Both the position numbers and the translations under genes were made by a program. This document shows positions 6,281-6,894 of a stretch of DNA of 6,894 nt, piece after piece. How positions within the stretch are numbered: the first letter of the stretch is position 1; every line of letters begins with the position of its first letter. A model generated the notes under the pieces. The model made no database searches and was not told where the DNA came from. It saw nothing but the letters and a program-made list of their open reading frames with translations. This stretch comes from DATACZ01 sp036258795 (GTDB lineage: Bacteria; Actinomycetota; CADDZG01; JAHWKV01), in assembly GCA_036258795.1 (NCBI GenBank), contig DATACZ010000166.1:1-6894 (forward strand). Direction: 5' to 3'.

Positions 6281-6310
6281 TTGACAATACTTACGCCGTA
6301 AGTGTACCGT
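6281..6310 (+). promoter_or_regulatory. Predicted promoter of the oxidoreductase gene
   Basis: A perfect TTGACA (-35) at 6281-6286 is followed after 18 bp by TACCGT (6305-6310), which fits the relaxed TAnnnT -10 of high-GC bacteria. The first operator dyad (centre 6296) fills the spacer and the second (centre 6318) covers the expected transcription start. This is the classic arrangement for repression by blocking RNA polymerase. Confidence 0.55.
6289..6303. promoter_or_regulatory. Operator dyad 1 for the TetR-family repressor
   Basis: ACTTACG-C-CGTAAGT is a perfect 7-bp inverted repeat around a single central base (6296). It lies between the -35 and -10 of the predicted oxidoreductase promoter and within the leftward leader of the repressor gene. 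Its position and symmetry fit a TetR-dimer operator. Confidence 0.7.
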
Positions 6311-6327
6311 ACTTACATTGTAAGCAC
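6309..6327. promoter_or_regulatory. Operator dyad 2 for the TetR-family repressor
   Basis: GTACTTACATTGTAAGCAC is a 9-bp-arm dyad around base 6318 with one mismatched pair (A6311/C6325). Its core CTTACA-T-TGTAAG matches dyad 1 in CTTAC/GTAAG. The centres are 22 bp apart, about two helical turns, so two dimers could bind the same DNA face. Confidence 0.68.
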
Positions 6328-6333
6328 GGCCAC

Positions 6334-6340
6334 AAAGGAG
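6334..6340 (+). promoter_or_regulatory. Ribosome binding site deciding the oxidoreductase start
   Basis: AAAGGAG lies 6 nt before the ATG at 6347. The internal ATG at 6407, where most family members would begin (MTAIVQHRYG), has no comparable site, so translation from 6347 is favoured. Confidence 0.65.
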
Positions 6341-6346
6341 ACTACG

Positions 6347-6894
6347 ATGAGGACGGCAGCGACTCAAGTCATAGAGGCGACATCGGTTACTACCAAGCAG
6401 GCAACGATGACCGCGATCGTCCAACACCGATACGGCACCGCACCCAAGAAAGTGCTCCGGCTCGAGCAGATTGCCTTGCCGACGATCAGTGACGAAGAAG
6501 TTCTGGTTCGCGTCCGAGCGGCGGGCGTTGACCGGGGCACCTGGCATCTTATGGCCGGCATTCCCCGCCTCATGCGCATCCTGGGCTTTGGGCTGAAGGG
6601 CCCAAAGACGCCGGTTCCAGGTTTGGACCTGGCAGGAACGGTCGAAGCCGTAGGCAAGAACGTGACGGGCATCGAACCGGGTGAAGAGGTGTTCGGCACC
6701 GGGAAGGGCTCCTTCGCGGAGTACGCTCCGATTCGAGCGAGCCGGCTCGCACCCAAACCGGCAAACCTCACCTTTGAGCAGGCCGCCGCCGTCGCCGTCT
6801 CGGCAACCGTGGCTCTCCAGGCTGTTCGGGACAAGGCGAAAGTACAACCCGGAGAACGCGTCCTAATCGTCGGAGCATCCGGAGGCGTCGGCAC
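6347..6894 (+). CDS. Zinc-independent MDR / quinone-oxidoreductase-like NAD(P)-dependent dehydrogenase, 3' end cut off
   Basis: The 182 visible residues are the N-terminal half of a medium-chain dehydrogenase/reductase, a cytosolic NAD(P)(H)-dependent reductase of quinones, enones or aldehydes. The GroES-like domain shows VLRLEQIALPTISDEEVLVRVRA (about 36-58), GVDRGTWHLMAG (60-71), PGLDLAGTVEAVGKNV (91-106), GEEVFGTGKGSFAEYA (112-127) and LTFEQAAAVAVSATVALQAV (141-160). The Rossmann start PGERVLIVGASGGVG (168-182) carries the nucleotide-binding glycines. The catalytic-zinc cysteine/histidine pattern of alcohol dehydrogenases is absent. About 20 extra N-terminal residues precede the usual start; the ribosome binding site supports them. 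The gene continues beyond the window. It is divergent from the TetR gene, under a TTGACA promoter overlapped by two dyads, so it is probably the repressor's main target, for example in electrophile or redox-cycler detoxification. Substrate not determinable here. Confidence 0.88.
   Translation, partial: MRTAATQVIEATSVTTKQATMTAIVQHRYGTAPKKVLRLEQIALPTISDEEVLVRVRAAGVDRGTWHLMAGIPRLMRILGFGLKGPKTPVPGLDLAGTVEAVGKNVTGIEPGEEVFGTGKGSFAEYAPIRASRLAPKPANLTFEQAAAVAVSATVALQAVRDKAKVQPGERVLIVGASGGVG

Noticed and set aside
5566..6492. 308-codon + strand open frame opposite the TetR gene
   Set aside because: It is a mirror of the real TetR gene's codon bias, crosses the operator region and enters the oxidoreductase out of frame; no protein-like domain is visible.
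1..6894. CRISPR arrays, transposon ends or insertion sequences
   Set aside because: No regularly spaced repeats, transposase reading frames or paired terminal repeats with target duplications were seen.

Overview
The window is high-GC bacterial DNA with strong Shine-Dalgarno sites in front of every gene. The gene types present (a BTAD/SARP-type giant regulator, a SnoaL/YybH-like small protein, a TetR_C-type repressor and a zinc-free MDR oxidoreductase) point to an actinobacterium, probably from soil. This is an inference from gene content. Nothing in the sequence fixes the genus, and there are no rRNA, tRNA, CRISPR or insertion-sequence signals.

Layout. Positions 1-385 contain no gene I can defend; they hold a more A/T-rich patch, some dyads and one weak candidate for the start of a leftward gene cut by the window edge. 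Positions 386-2255 are a leftward three-gene operon: an NTF2-like protein (133 aa), an unrecognised 93-aa protein, and a SAM-dependent methyltransferase with an N-terminal winged-helix/dimerisation-like domain (363 aa). Gaps are 41 and 53 nt. A 117-bp divergent intergenic region (2256-2372) with repeated GTTC...GGAT words separates this operon from a rightward 1059-aa regulator (2373-5552) with the order OmpR-type winged helix, BTAD, AAA/STAND-type ATPase, TPR array. The regulator converges, across a 40-bp gap, on a leftward TetR-family repressor gene (5593-6258). That gene is divergent from a zinc-independent MDR/quinone-oxidoreductase-like gene (6347 to the window end, truncated). Their shared promoter region carries two tandem dyads centred 22 bp apart.

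How the genes work together (inference). There are two regulator-target modules back to back. In the left one, the large regulator probably activates the divergent NTF2-like/small protein/methyltransferase operon, and perhaps itself; this could be a small uncharacterised biosynthetic or modification cassette. In the right one, the TetR protein probably represses both itself and the oxidoreductase through the tandem operators, with release by an unknown small ligand. The best candidates for something undescribed are the 93-aa protein within the methyltransferase operon and the operator architecture of the two divergent regions.
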